Shown here in pieces: positions 1 through 9,429 of a stretch of DNA of 64,000 nt. The position numbers and the translations under genes are program-made. Positions within the stretch are counted from its first letter, which is position 1. Every line of letters begins with the position of its first letter. The notes beneath the pieces were generated by a model. The model was not told where the DNA came from. It saw only the letters and a program-made list of their open reading frames with translations, and did not search any database. This DNA comes from Agaricus subrufescens (Eukaryota > Basidiomycota > Agaricomycetes > Agaricales > Agaricaceae): the NCBI GenBank assembly GCA_029945375.1, contig CM057057.1, positions 1,054,001-1,118,000 of the forward strand. Reading direction: 5' to 3'.

Positions 1-783
1 ATCACACTATCCACCGACGACGCTCCGAAATCCCAAGAGGACCTTCAAGACATGAAGGAAATCCCGTACCGTGAAGCTTTGGGTTCGCTGATGTGGCTTC
101 AAGTTGCCACACGCCCTGACTTATCATACGCTGTCAACTTACTGTCCAGGTTTGCCAACAACCCCGGACGCGCTCATTGGAATGCTTTAAAACACACTAT
201 CACTTACCTTAAAGGCACACTTGACTACGGCATCACGTATTATCGGGATTCCTCTCTCAAACCTTTTGGTTATGTTGATGCCGACTACGCTGGAGATATT
301 GATGGACGCCGTTCCACTGAAGGACATGTGTTCTTTGTTGCAGGAGGACCCGTCTCATGGGCGAGTAAGCGACAAGAGACTGTCGCTCTCTCTACTGTCG
401 AGGCCGAATATATGGCTTTTACTCGGGCTATACAACAAGCGGTCTGGCTCAGTAAATTCATGCGGGAAGTAGGATTGGAGCAAGCGAAGCCGATTAATAT
501 CTTTGCCGACAATAGCGGCGCTATCGCAAATACCCAGAACGATAAGAATCACCGCCGTACAAAACACATCGATGTCAAACACCATTTTGTGAAGGAAAAA
601 GTTGAAACGGGGGAGGTCATTTTCACCTATGTTCCATCTGCATGCAACATTGCCGATATCCTCACCAAACCGCTTCCGAGAGATGCCGTTCTTAAGTGTT
701 GTAGAGGTATGGGATTATTACCTATGGTGACGAAGCAGGGGGAGTGTTGGAATACTCCATCACCGACGGTAACAACTTCATGA
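1..783 (+). CDS. copia Pol C-terminus (RT end and RNase H), partial
   Basis: Frame 1 is open from base 1 to the TGA at 781-783, so this is the 3' end of a longer polyprotein; the methionine at 52 is internal. The sequence shows the copia motifs YREALGSLMWLQVATRPDL, then RNase H with VDADYAGD, SKRQETVALSTVEAEYMA and FADNSGAIA, followed by the end-of-pol motif NIADILTKPL. These correspond to the RNase H domain that removes the RNA template during reverse transcription. No frameshift or internal stop is seen in this part. The last codons run into the LTR, which starts at 745. Confidence 0.93.
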   Translation: MTLSTDDAPKSQEDLQDMKEIPYREALGSLMWLQVATRPDLSYAVNLLSRFANNPGRAHWNALKHTITYLKGTLDYGITYYRDSSLKPFGYVDADYAGDIDGRRSTEGHVFFVAGGPVSWASKRQETVALSTVEAEYMAFTRAIQQAVWLSKFMREVGLEQAKPINIFADNSGAIANTQNDKNHRRTKHIDVKHHFVKEKVETGEVIFTYVPSACNIADILTKPLPRDAVLKCCRGMGLLPMVTKQGECWNTPSPTVTTS

Positions 784-1058
784 TCTATTTTAAAACCTTC
801 ATATTTCACATATTGCCGTTTACTACTTTCCTCCTATCAAAGTACTGTACAGTTTTTATTCGTGGCTTACCGAGCACTTATATTCCCTGAACCTTAAAAC
901 TTACACCTCAGTGATAAACAAGTTATCGTTATCGCTGAGGTGAGTAGCATACGAGTTTCTAGTATATCCCAGTACTCATGTCACATTAGCTATTGTTCTT
1001 TAGGTATTTACTTATAGTGATAAACAAGTTATCGTTATCGCTGAGCTATTGTTCTTTA
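745..1058 (+). repeat. 3' LTR of copia element 0 (314 bp)
   Basis: The LTR starts with TGTTGG just after the polypurine tract and ends with TTCTTTA, by analogy with the ends fixed by target-site duplications in elements 1 and 2. It contains the palindrome CTGTACAG (845-852), a TATA-like TTATATT (879-885) and, 27 bp downstream of that, the hairpin/intron/duplicate block described separately. The following sequence (from 1059) is unrelated flank. No target-site duplication can be called because the 5' end is missing. Confidence 0.85.
906..1058 (+). other. LTR leader block: hairpin + intron-like segment + intron-less tandem copy (element 0)
   Basis: Hairpin A is 906-939 (CCTCAG...CTGAG). An intron-like segment follows at 940-989 (GTGAGTAG ... 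CATTAG, 50 nt), then B at 990-1003 (CTATTGTTCTTTAG) and a short spacer. A second hairpin copy A' is at 1016-1045. It joins directly to a second copy of B at 1046-1058, exactly as if 940-989 had been spliced out. The 5' splice-site G closes the base of the hairpin stem. The same arrangement occurs in the LTRs of elements 1 and 2 with different sequences. That it is a real spliced intron is inference. Confidence 0.7.
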
Positions 1059-1527
1059 CATACTCTTTATCTCTAGAGGTGGGTAGTATGACAGTACTCT
1101 AGTAGAGCTGGGCAGTACAACAGCACTACATTTTTGTAGATGTGGAAATCATGACAGGAGTACTGTCATACTCTCAACTAACACAGGTTGGGAGTACAAT
1201 AGTCCTGTGTCCCATTACAGGAGGAGAGTATGATAGTACTCTCACCCTTGGAGGTGGGAAATATCACAGTACTATTAGAACTGATACTCTGCTACTGAGA
1301 GTATGATTATACTCTCTGCATGAAACATCAGTTGAGTACCAGAGTACTCCCCCTGGTCAATAGAGTATGTCCCTATATATATTCATTGACTAGTATAATA
1401 GTACTGTCCCACTGTGGTAGCATATCCTTATCAGTATAGAGCGTGGGAATGAGACACCCGACCCCGCGTGTGCAGTTGTGGCAACACCGCGTGTGAGCCT
1501 CATACGTTATTCAAACGTCACCTGCCC
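1059..1527. repeat. Palindrome-rich AT-rich patch
   Basis: No gene is seen here. The stretch is crowded with variants of a GAGTA...TACTC motif. AGTATGACAGTACTC (1085-1099) has its exact reverse complement at 1158-1172. GAGAGTATGATAGTACTCTC (1224-1243) and GAGAGTATGATTATACTCTC (1297-1316) are self-palindromes with 7-8 bp perfect arms. Weaker variants continue to about 1420. The patch sits exactly between the copia LTR and the point where NACHT gene A loses homology to its paralogues, so it may be an inserted element or a rearrangement scar. Confidence 0.6.
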
Positions 1528-3655
1528 CGATCCTGATCCTCTTTTGATGAAAACGTCATTCCATTAGGATCGTGCTTCCCAACCAAAAAAGCGACTGGTG
1601 TTTCATGGATATATGACATAAGTGATTCTTGGAATGGTTCACTATGAGAATAAATGATTAGGATGGTATCGTAAATAAAGTTGGGTGCTGGGCTTTTCAC
1701 TCACTTCTGTTCACGAATTATCGTTGAAAAGTATTTGACCCATCGGTCTTTATACATGAAGCCTAAATAATTGGTATTTTTATATGATGTACGAAATTAT
1801 TCCAACCCATTTACATACCTGAGGTTGGCGGATGATTAGTCTTAAATTTCTCCCAAACACCGAGACATGACTTGAGCAGGTCTTCTTCCACATCTCCAAG
1901 GGATATACAAAGATTTTGGGACCGAGTTGGGTCCAACAAATAGTCACCGAATGAGGCATGATAAAACTTCGTTTCTTCAAACATGGCATCAGGAGCGTCA
2001 GACACATTGACGAGGGAATAACAGCCATTAAGTGCAGTATAAACAGTGGTCAGTTCGAGACCAAGAATGCATGCAATGCCCGCTGGTGTCCTCAACCTCA
2101 TGGACATGCCCTCCCGATTGTTGGACGCCAAGAGAACTCCAAGAACACGTTTTGTAATTGGCCATATGTCATCTGGGATATCTTCCAGAACGCGTGAGTA
2201 CAGGGCATCCAGCTGAGCGAATGGTTGACTACTAGATGAGGACATACGACCGCTGAGAGCCAATAAGACTTGATTGAGGCGTGTGGGAGGAGCATATCGA
2301 GGATCTGCGATGAACCGAAGTGCCGTCTCAGCAACGATAAAAAGCCCAGATGCGGCGGTGGCTAGTTCCCAGATTTGCTCTTCGCTAGGCCATTCCTTTG
2401 GTACCCTGCGCGGAAACTCTTTCCGGATCCTGTCTAGGTCATTCCTTATGAAAAGCTCGACGTCTTGGACGGATTGCCAGGAGTCTGCGGGAACATGTTT
2501 GCACCAATAGGATGGTATGATTTCCTCTTCTCTGAACGTGTCAGTGATGTGTGATTCCGGGCGACTCGAAATAGCCCAAAGAAGGGGAACGTTGGGATGC
2601 TTGAGGACAAAATCAGCAACGAGATGGATGATCTGCTTTTGCGATCGATGTTCATCGAGCTCGTCGAGCCCATCCAGTAAAACACCCCACGGTTTCGAAC
2701 CAGCTCCAATCCCCTTGTCCACAAACGGTTCCACGATGAACGTTTTAAACTGTTCCTCGATCCCTTTGTTGACTAGCTCGGGGTCTCGAGCAAGCTTCTC
2801 AGTGATGTAGGTGCAGTATTCCTCGATACGTACAGCGAGCTGATAACCAACTGTGAGGAAGAGGCACCGGGAGGAATTACGTCCATTTGGACGAGAAATA
2901 AAAACAGATGCACCCAGCAGGCGCGCTTCCGCAAGTTTGTCTGCGAGAGTCTGCATGATTGCCGACTTCCCGACCCCTGCCGGGCCAGATACCCAGATGA
3001 ACAATTTGTCCTTTTTGTCGTAGAACCAAGTAATTATATCTCCATTGATTTCAACCCGAGTACCAGGGTGACATCTAGGAACAGGTTCGCGGGCAGACGA
3101 GTTGCGATCAGCATCGCGAATGATATACTCAGAAAGGTGTTTTATAGCTGTTCCGACATGTCAACTGGGATTACATTCAAATATGCTGGTAGCCTACCTT
3201 TAGCTTGTTGGTCACTACCAATATTTAATATCACATTTTTCGGATTATCCATCATGACAGAATTTTTCATGTCTATGGAGAACTGACTAGCACCCTTGAA
3301 AAAGCCCTCGCCTCGGCCTGCAATGATTCCTGGGACTGTACAGTGGATTAGTACAGTACGCTAGGGCGTGATAAGAGGGCTCATGACCTTGACCGGTAGG
3401 TTCATGTACAACGATCTTGGGTGTGCCCGTACTCAACGATGGCTCGCCCATGGGGGCAGCAGCAGAGGAATGAAGAGTTGGAGAAGAGGTTTGTGCAATA
3501 GCTGCGAGACCTGACGCAGAAATGAGCGGACTGTTTATTGAAGACCAATAATCAGTGTACTTACCACCAGCCACAGCTTCATCCTTCTTGTTGGAGGAAG
3601 ACGGACTGCGCGTGTGATCATGATCCAACTTTCTACGATTTGATTCTGGGGTCAT
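1518..3655 (-). pseudogene. NACHT NTPase (gene A), 3'-truncated
   Basis: A fungal NLR-like STAND ATPase. Proposed start at 3655, matching the starts of genes 2-4. Exons read by eye: N-terminal exon(s) from 3655; an exon ending at 3198 that carries FFKGASQF, the short motif typical before basidiomycete NACHT domains; then 1819-3147 with P-loop GPAGVGKSAI, Walker B LLDGLDELDE, helical region and FYHASFGDYLLD; then 1705-1762 and 1518-1641. Introns are about 50-60 bp with GT-AG ends. The NACHT half is open, but homology to genes 3 and 4 stops at about 1530 inside KEDQDQ, where unrelated sequence supplies an early stop. The second module and conserved C-terminus are therefore missing. A truncated product is possible. 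Confidence 0.8.
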
Positions 3656-5760
3656 ATCAGTGTGTAAGGATGTTTTTTTGGCAAAGCGAGACTCAGAAGT
3701 CTGGTGAGAGTGGTGGGAGGCACGATGCACAGTTTCTCACAGGCTGTGGCCAACGGACTGGCGCCGATTGAGTCCCAACGTGGCCTGAGATTGAGATCCC
3801 ACGCATCATACTTCATTAACGATAATTCCTGGGGGATTAATTTGCACAAATCACAGTCCATTTGACAACACGTTCATATTGATAGGCATATCAACATTGA
3901 CATGCAAACTATTCTGTTACACAATAATGGATTTAATCCCTGCCATACAGTAGCTAAATAGCACCCAGGCATAAAGTTAAACAATCGCATCTTCTCTTTG
4001 GTATCTCGATTCCTCGCAGTAATGAAACAAGTCTAGCCTTGCAGACAACATCTATCTGTTTAAGAAGTCAGAATCACATCCGGTAGGATTTTGATTCTAC
4101 ATGATGCGGCATACCTTGGAAGCCACAGTGATGAAGGAAGATCGCTAATTAGTTATATGCAGTCGGGGATGACAGCACCGGTGGACCTATTATGGGTTTC
4201 AAAACTAATCGCACCGCCGGACAATACGCAGGAGGATCGACAAAGTCGCCAGGAAGAAGTATGGACAGGAAAGGTATGCAGTTGGGGGAGAGCAGACAGA
4301 ACATCGTTGTTGGCACCATCACACCAAAGAAAGTGTATTATCCTTGGAAGTCATCGTCTTTGAGATAAATGTGACCAGACAATTTCATGCTATGATGCGC
4401 TCGAATCTGTCCAAGTCAATGAGAGGCACATTAATTGCTGGTATGAGAAGATATCTGCAGGCTGTCCAGAACGGGTAGTCAACGAAGGTGGGCTGATAAG
4501 GAAAAGACGTGGTGCGAAGGCAAACTCGAGTGAAACCCTGTCACAGAGATGTCACAGTATCTCTATGTAACGGTAAAGAGGAAAACGAACCGATATTCTT
4601 CGCCCATTCTACGCTTCATCAGCACCGGACATGGACGGGAAAGGTGGGCAGGTAGTTGTAGATTGCAATCCTGCCAGGCCCATATCATCATCTCCTTGGT
4701 GGGTGCCCAGAAATGTTCCAGTCTATCCTCATCCTATCATCTTTTCCAATTTCACCACCGGGTCCTCAGGCGCACCAGCGAAATATATACGAACGAGTCT
4801 GCGAACGGGAAGACCTTGTTGGGTGAGGGAACTTGGAGTAACCAGAGGATTGGAGTAGAGAAGGCATCGACTTGAAGGCTTTGACGTTGATGACGGGTTG
4901 TACCAATCCGTGTTTATCCGTGGGCGGGTGGAAAGATCCTTGGGGGCGGGGACTATAACGAGTAATGGAGTTTTTGCAGGTTACTGGCGTATATGCAGAG
5001 AGGGGAGAAAAGGAAGCGTTAGACTGCAAGTACGGGCCGCTGCATAGCATGCTCCAAGTAGAGAGGACGTCGACATATGGGTGCCTCAGTCAAAAAAGGA
5101 GGCTCTCAAACTGCAGTAAACACATGGCAGCCGATGGTATACATATTGCCTGATCTGCAGCAGCAGCGTGAACGTGGGCCATGGGTGGTAAGTGTTGTGT
5201 CAGCCTGGGCGGACAGCGCGGGCTAGTTGAAAAGAAGGTGGTAAACACAGAGGGCCTTTACTGAGCGAGAGACAAACCGACCAATTGACCAATTGTGCAA
5301 CAAGCAGTGCGCAGTGGTCGGTTGTACACCACTAGAATTGAAATCGAGTTGAGACTGGCTGGCAGCGAACCAGAAATCCTGGGCCTGAGATACGGGAACT
5401 GCGAGTAGACGAAGACTTTGGCAGAGGATTATGGACGAGCACGCGGCTCGAATTCCAGTCGACTAGAGATTCGTTGCCTGGAGAGCTAACGTCGTCTTTT
5501 TTCTCACGGTGCACTTGGATTCGACGAAATCAGATCCGCCTGGATCCGCGACTTGTCGATGCGGTTCTGAACCAAGACTCGAGGCGATCAATGTTCTGGC
5601 CCATATCCCCCCACCTTTCTCTCGTTTACGGAGCGCCCCTTGTTCTCGTCATCATGACCATACACGAGGAACCTTTATCGAATATGTTTTCAGTCACGCT
5701 AGGATTTGCCTCACAGTCATCTGCCTGACTCAGCACATAATTCAATCTGGCGCATCACTT
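3656..5760. repeat. Duplicated block P, copy 1 (upstream of NACHT gene A)
   Basis: Non-coding as far as I can see. This block recurs at 21163-23660, 37467-39910 and 49659-51790, always immediately upstream of a minus-strand NACHT gene, so it should contain the promoter. A phrase beginning TTCATATTGATAG near 3872 and one beginning GATTTGCC near 5702 are recognisable in all copies. Open frames here are not kept between copies. A pair of TGTCAC half-sites 11 bp apart lies at 4539-4555. Confidence 0.7.
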
Positions 5761-7499
5761 TAGCCGCTCCCAATCTGGTGCGTCCCTTATATGAGCTACC
5801 TATTCTTAAACCCTGATACTCCAGCAAGGCATATCATGCCTCCGCGAGGCTGCAAATTTCTCGACTGCATCACTAAACTGCGTGACGAACGCGCCTTATG
5901 CACTACACCAAAGTCCTAATAGCTGGCCCGCATGTTGGACTCCCCGATGGTCTCGCATTGATATTCTATGCAATCATTTATTGCACTGAATTACCACCCG
6001 GACTGCGACATTGTCTGAAAACATTCGGAGAAGTCGATTCACCCAAAACAACGGCAGGTGGACCGTGAATTCGAACCGTCCGTTAGAAGATACCTCTGCA
6101 TTTCGCGCCACCAGGCAGTGAGCATTTACCACCTGAATGGGTCATTACAAACCCATAGCGACGGAGGATGTCGAATGCTGAAGTATAGTAAACCGGTAGG
6201 GAAAAAAGCGGCCGACGGCTGTTCTTCTGCGAATGTGCGTTGATCTGTTCACTGTCATTCATCTTATTGTCTCATAAATTCTCAGCCCGATCGATGACAA
6301 TGACATATCAAGTCGGCCTGGACAACCACGGCACGAACCTTTCAAAACGCTTACAGAGGCCCAGTTGCCGGAACTCCTCCTCTTGATGATCGTTACTTCA
6401 CCCGAATGGGTCAAAGTGCCTTCGTTTTTACGTTTGTCACACTGCTCTCGACCACCTCGATCTACACCATACGTGCTCTTATGTCAATCTTCTCCCATTA
6501 ATACGCACCAAGCCACTAATTACTTTAAAAACAGCGTGGTGAATTCACGCCGATGAGTGCGGTTGCTATTCACGACTACAGGTTGCCAACTATTCTTTTT
6601 GTCTTCAACGTCCTTTCTCCTCCGCTGATACCACTGCATAATGGAACTTTCCCTCGCTGCTCCAGTATCCTCTGGACTCACGCGTACTATTCTGTGATCA
6701 CCCATTAGGTGTCGTCGTTCAACATGAGCTCAAGAGTTTCCTGCCCACCCACTCTGCCTTGCTACTGTGATTCCTTCGAGAGCGAAGAAGCACTGCAGGA
6801 CGAGAGGGCTCCAGATGATCTAAAGATTTTCTGAGATGCATAGGGTATGGAGCGAACATAAAGGAAAGAGGTAGAGAAGTATTAGATGGCGCCAATGTTT
6901 CATTCCAAGCCATGCTTCATACACCAAGGAGTAAAAATGGCGTCTTCGGTATGTGAGTGCCGGGAGTTGAAGCTGGTGCGGAGAGGATGGTCTAACTTCG
7001 TTTAGTAGCACACCATCGGCGACACTCGTGTTGTGGGGACCTTAACGTGCTCATTGGCTAGCTCATAAAGTGCTGCGATGGAGGGAACGGATTGCCGAAC
7101 CTTATTCAAGAGAAGGCGGTGAGCAAAGGAAGGCATTATCGATAGCACAACGTACCGAAGAATTTCTCCGAGTTCGTGAAGCAAAACGTCGATATGTGTT
7201 TGTCGCGTTGGTGCTGTTTGAATTGGAGGGGTAAATGGTCACATAAACTGAGTTGAAGAGTGTTAGAATTGAGAAAACACTGCCAATGATGTTCTCCATG
7301 AATAGTGGCTTATATCTGCCTATTTGCGCGCGTGCTTCGCAATTCTATCACTGTTCATCCACTCATCCAGCACAGAGCTACCCGATGTGATGGAACATTG
7401 CACCCAAGCTGGACCACAGGTAAAGATGACCTAGTAGCGAGTACAACAGGTTTCAACGTAGTAGTTTGAAAGTTGACAATTGCCAGTTCAGAGTTCCGA
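5761..7499. repeat. Duplicated block R, copy 1
   Basis: No gene supported. The first part (about 5800-6900) matches 39950-40930. The part around 6750-7250 resembles 24040-24500 and 51820-51960. It is low-identity repeated intergenic sequence of the tandem array with no conserved reading frame. Confidence 0.55.
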
Positions 7500-7680
7500 C
7501 ATTTTTTTTATGATTCTAGACGTAATATGAAGTCTTGCTTCAGTTCATATGGGTTTCAGTGGATTCACAAGCGCTAAATACTCAGTATGCAAGTCCCCTG
7601 CCCATCGAATACACCACAAGGCACGCCGCAGAAGGTGATGCTCGCATCTTTCATCGTAGTTGCACCCCTTACGACTAAGA
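7500..7680 (+). pseudogene. Fragment of the GH78-like gene, 5' end
   Basis: This stretch aligns with the promoter and start of the GH78-like gene at about 52290-52460. The shared run includes the CCTGCCCATCGAA phrase, the GTGATGCT start context (ATG at 7638) and a degraded signal-peptide coding region. Homology ends after about a dozen codons. It is a remnant left by segmental duplication, not a functional gene. Confidence 0.7.
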
Positions 7681-8104
7681 AAGGGAGTTCCTAAAGGGAC
7701 TTAGGGAGGCTCGGGTGTAGTGTTATAAATTGGTAGTGTACGGGGATTGTGGAGCGGGTGCGATCTTTTCGATAAACCGACGTCAAGAACATTAAGATGC
7801 TTCTCGGATACATCCTGTAAATACTTTCTTTTTTAAAATGCCGAATACGTTAGCCACATTGCTTCAATCGGGGATTATCATTGATTTATTATATCGTACA
7901 ATAAATATGAGGTGCGGTCGCTAGTGGTTGGAGTGCTGTGAAACACGAGGCCTTGGGAACTCTGGAGATGATCGAATCACTTGGTATAGGGCTAGACGTC
8001 TTGGTATGACCATGGTTTACAAGACATGAGGAGCACTGGGTTTCTTGGTTCACATAAACGTAATATATTTCAGTAGTGGGGTGAAAAGCCGGTTTCGCGG
8101 TCCT
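7681..8104. other. Intergenic, nothing recognised
   Basis: This gap lies between the GH78-like and GATA remnants. I see no conserved frame, RNA gene or repeat in it. Confidence 0.5.
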
Positions 8105-8690
8105 TTACGACTAAAGTCCTTCAATTGGTGTCTCTGTATGGATGGTGGTTCCTGGGACGGAGGAAGCGGCATTAGACTCACGGCAAGCATCGTGTCGAGA
8201 ATGTATGACATCAAATTTCATGGAAATGGGACGCAGCGAACCATGAAATTTGGAGTACAATCCGCATCTGACGAAACATCGGAAGCGAGAAAATGAGAGT
8301 GCGAAAGACTCACACGTTGCAGACCATCCTTCTCTTGTCATCTTTTCTCCAGAGAGGAGTTACCGTCATGTTACGGATCTATCATTGACCGAATCAAGAA
8401 GCTAAGCCGGGACTCAGCAAACTGTTCATTGGAAAAGCGCATACACTTACTCCTAACATCGACGGTTTCTTGTCTGGCTGCGAGTGGGGGGGCAGTGTTT
8501 GTTTTGGTACGAGCGACCGAAGTGCAGAAGATCAGATCGAGGTTTGATAGAGCGACTGCTTCTGGGAGAGATAAGGATTGCTTAACCGCCTGCGACAGAG
8601 GAGTGTATGGTTCTCGACTGAAGCAAAAGATATAGTGGTATCTGGAGCAGTCTCCTCGTCGCTGTCAAGACGTGTCACAGTCACAGTATC
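8105..8690 (-). pseudogene. Fragment of the GATA factor gene (copy 1)
   Basis: Reading on the minus strand, this matches the parental GATA gene in the order exon 4 piece, exon 5, exon 6 start. The second-finger tail is recognisable as CGLYSKFHGSLRPISMK (parent CGLYYKLHGSPRPISMK). Homology to parental 60320-60680 jumps at about 8495 to parental 61087-61275, so there is an internal deletion. The first half of zinc finger 2 is damaged. It lies beside a GH78-like remnant in the same relative order as the intact genes at 52-62 kb. Confidence 0.82.
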
Positions 8691-9429
8691 GTCACATGTT
8701 CTCTGCGTTGCAAGCAAGACGAAACATCGACTTTCCCCGGTCAATTTGACGGCTCTCCACGACCGGACATCGACGGAAAAGACGACCATCTGCTTGAGTA
8801 TTGTAGTAACGGCAGTCCCATGCAGGGATTCCTTCGCGTAAGTGCTCCGAAACATTCCGATTCACCTTATCATGCCATCTCACAACCAAACCTATAAGCA
8901 AGGTGGAGGTAAACGACTCACAAATGAACTTGAAGAAACACGGGGCCGTCGTCTGACAAGGCGAGAATGACCTCGAAGAAGATCCAGGCTATCGAGAAGC
9001 CGTTCCGGTGCCATCAGAACAGGAGCAATGGTATTGTTGCACCGTACATAAAATCAGGAGGTAGAGTGGGAGGGGAGACATAGCCTAGTTTGAAGCAAGC
9101 CAAGGTGAGCGACGTCGCGCGAGGGCACGCAAGATGACCTTGAAGCACTTGATATACCGAGAACTCGGTAGGAGATAAAGGCCACGGGTTTGAGTTGCGT
9201 TTGTTGTTAGCTGGAGCCTGGAGTAGGGGGTGAAACGAGTGATAGTACGTAGAGGTGCATCGCCGTTAATCATGCAAGAGCGGAGGGGACGTGCAGTCGT
9301 TGAAGGATGTGACTTGCAAAGGGTCCTGGGATGTATCTCCAGGGTTAAGAAGTGGTTGTCGATCGCTTGCTGTGGCTTTGGCAGTGAATGAGGTGCAGCG
9401 AGTGTGTAAAGTGGTTCAGAGGATACAAA
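8691..9429. other. Intergenic with degraded array repeats
   Basis: The first part contains the GACCGGACATCGACGG phrase found in block P and near 23940, so it is dispersed repeat sequence. The frame on minus at 9085-9528 has no recognisable domain and no conserved counterpart. No gene called. Confidence 0.45.

Larger units (their letters stand above)
1..1058 (+). mobile_element. Ty1/copia retrotransposon, 3' portion (element 0)
   Basis: The window opens inside the pol gene of a Ty1/copia LTR retrotransposon. What remains is the C-terminal reverse transcriptase/RNase H coding region, a polypurine tract just before the LTR (732-744) and one complete 3' LTR (745-1058). The 5' part lies outside the window, so its intactness and target-site duplication cannot be judged. 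It is a different family from the two complete elements further right: the protein is clearly homologous but the LTR sequence is not alignable except for shared architecture. Confidence 0.93.

Noticed and set aside
2274..2810. Serine-rich plus-strand frames opposite the NACHT exons (also near 19.8, 36.1 and 48.3 kb)
   Set aside because: They recur because the NACHT exon recurs; they are antisense shadows of a strongly conserved minus-strand domain.
7881..7990. Possible tRNA or small RNA in an otherwise empty stretch
   Set aside because: No A/B-box pair or cloverleaf could be read; nothing supports an RNA gene.
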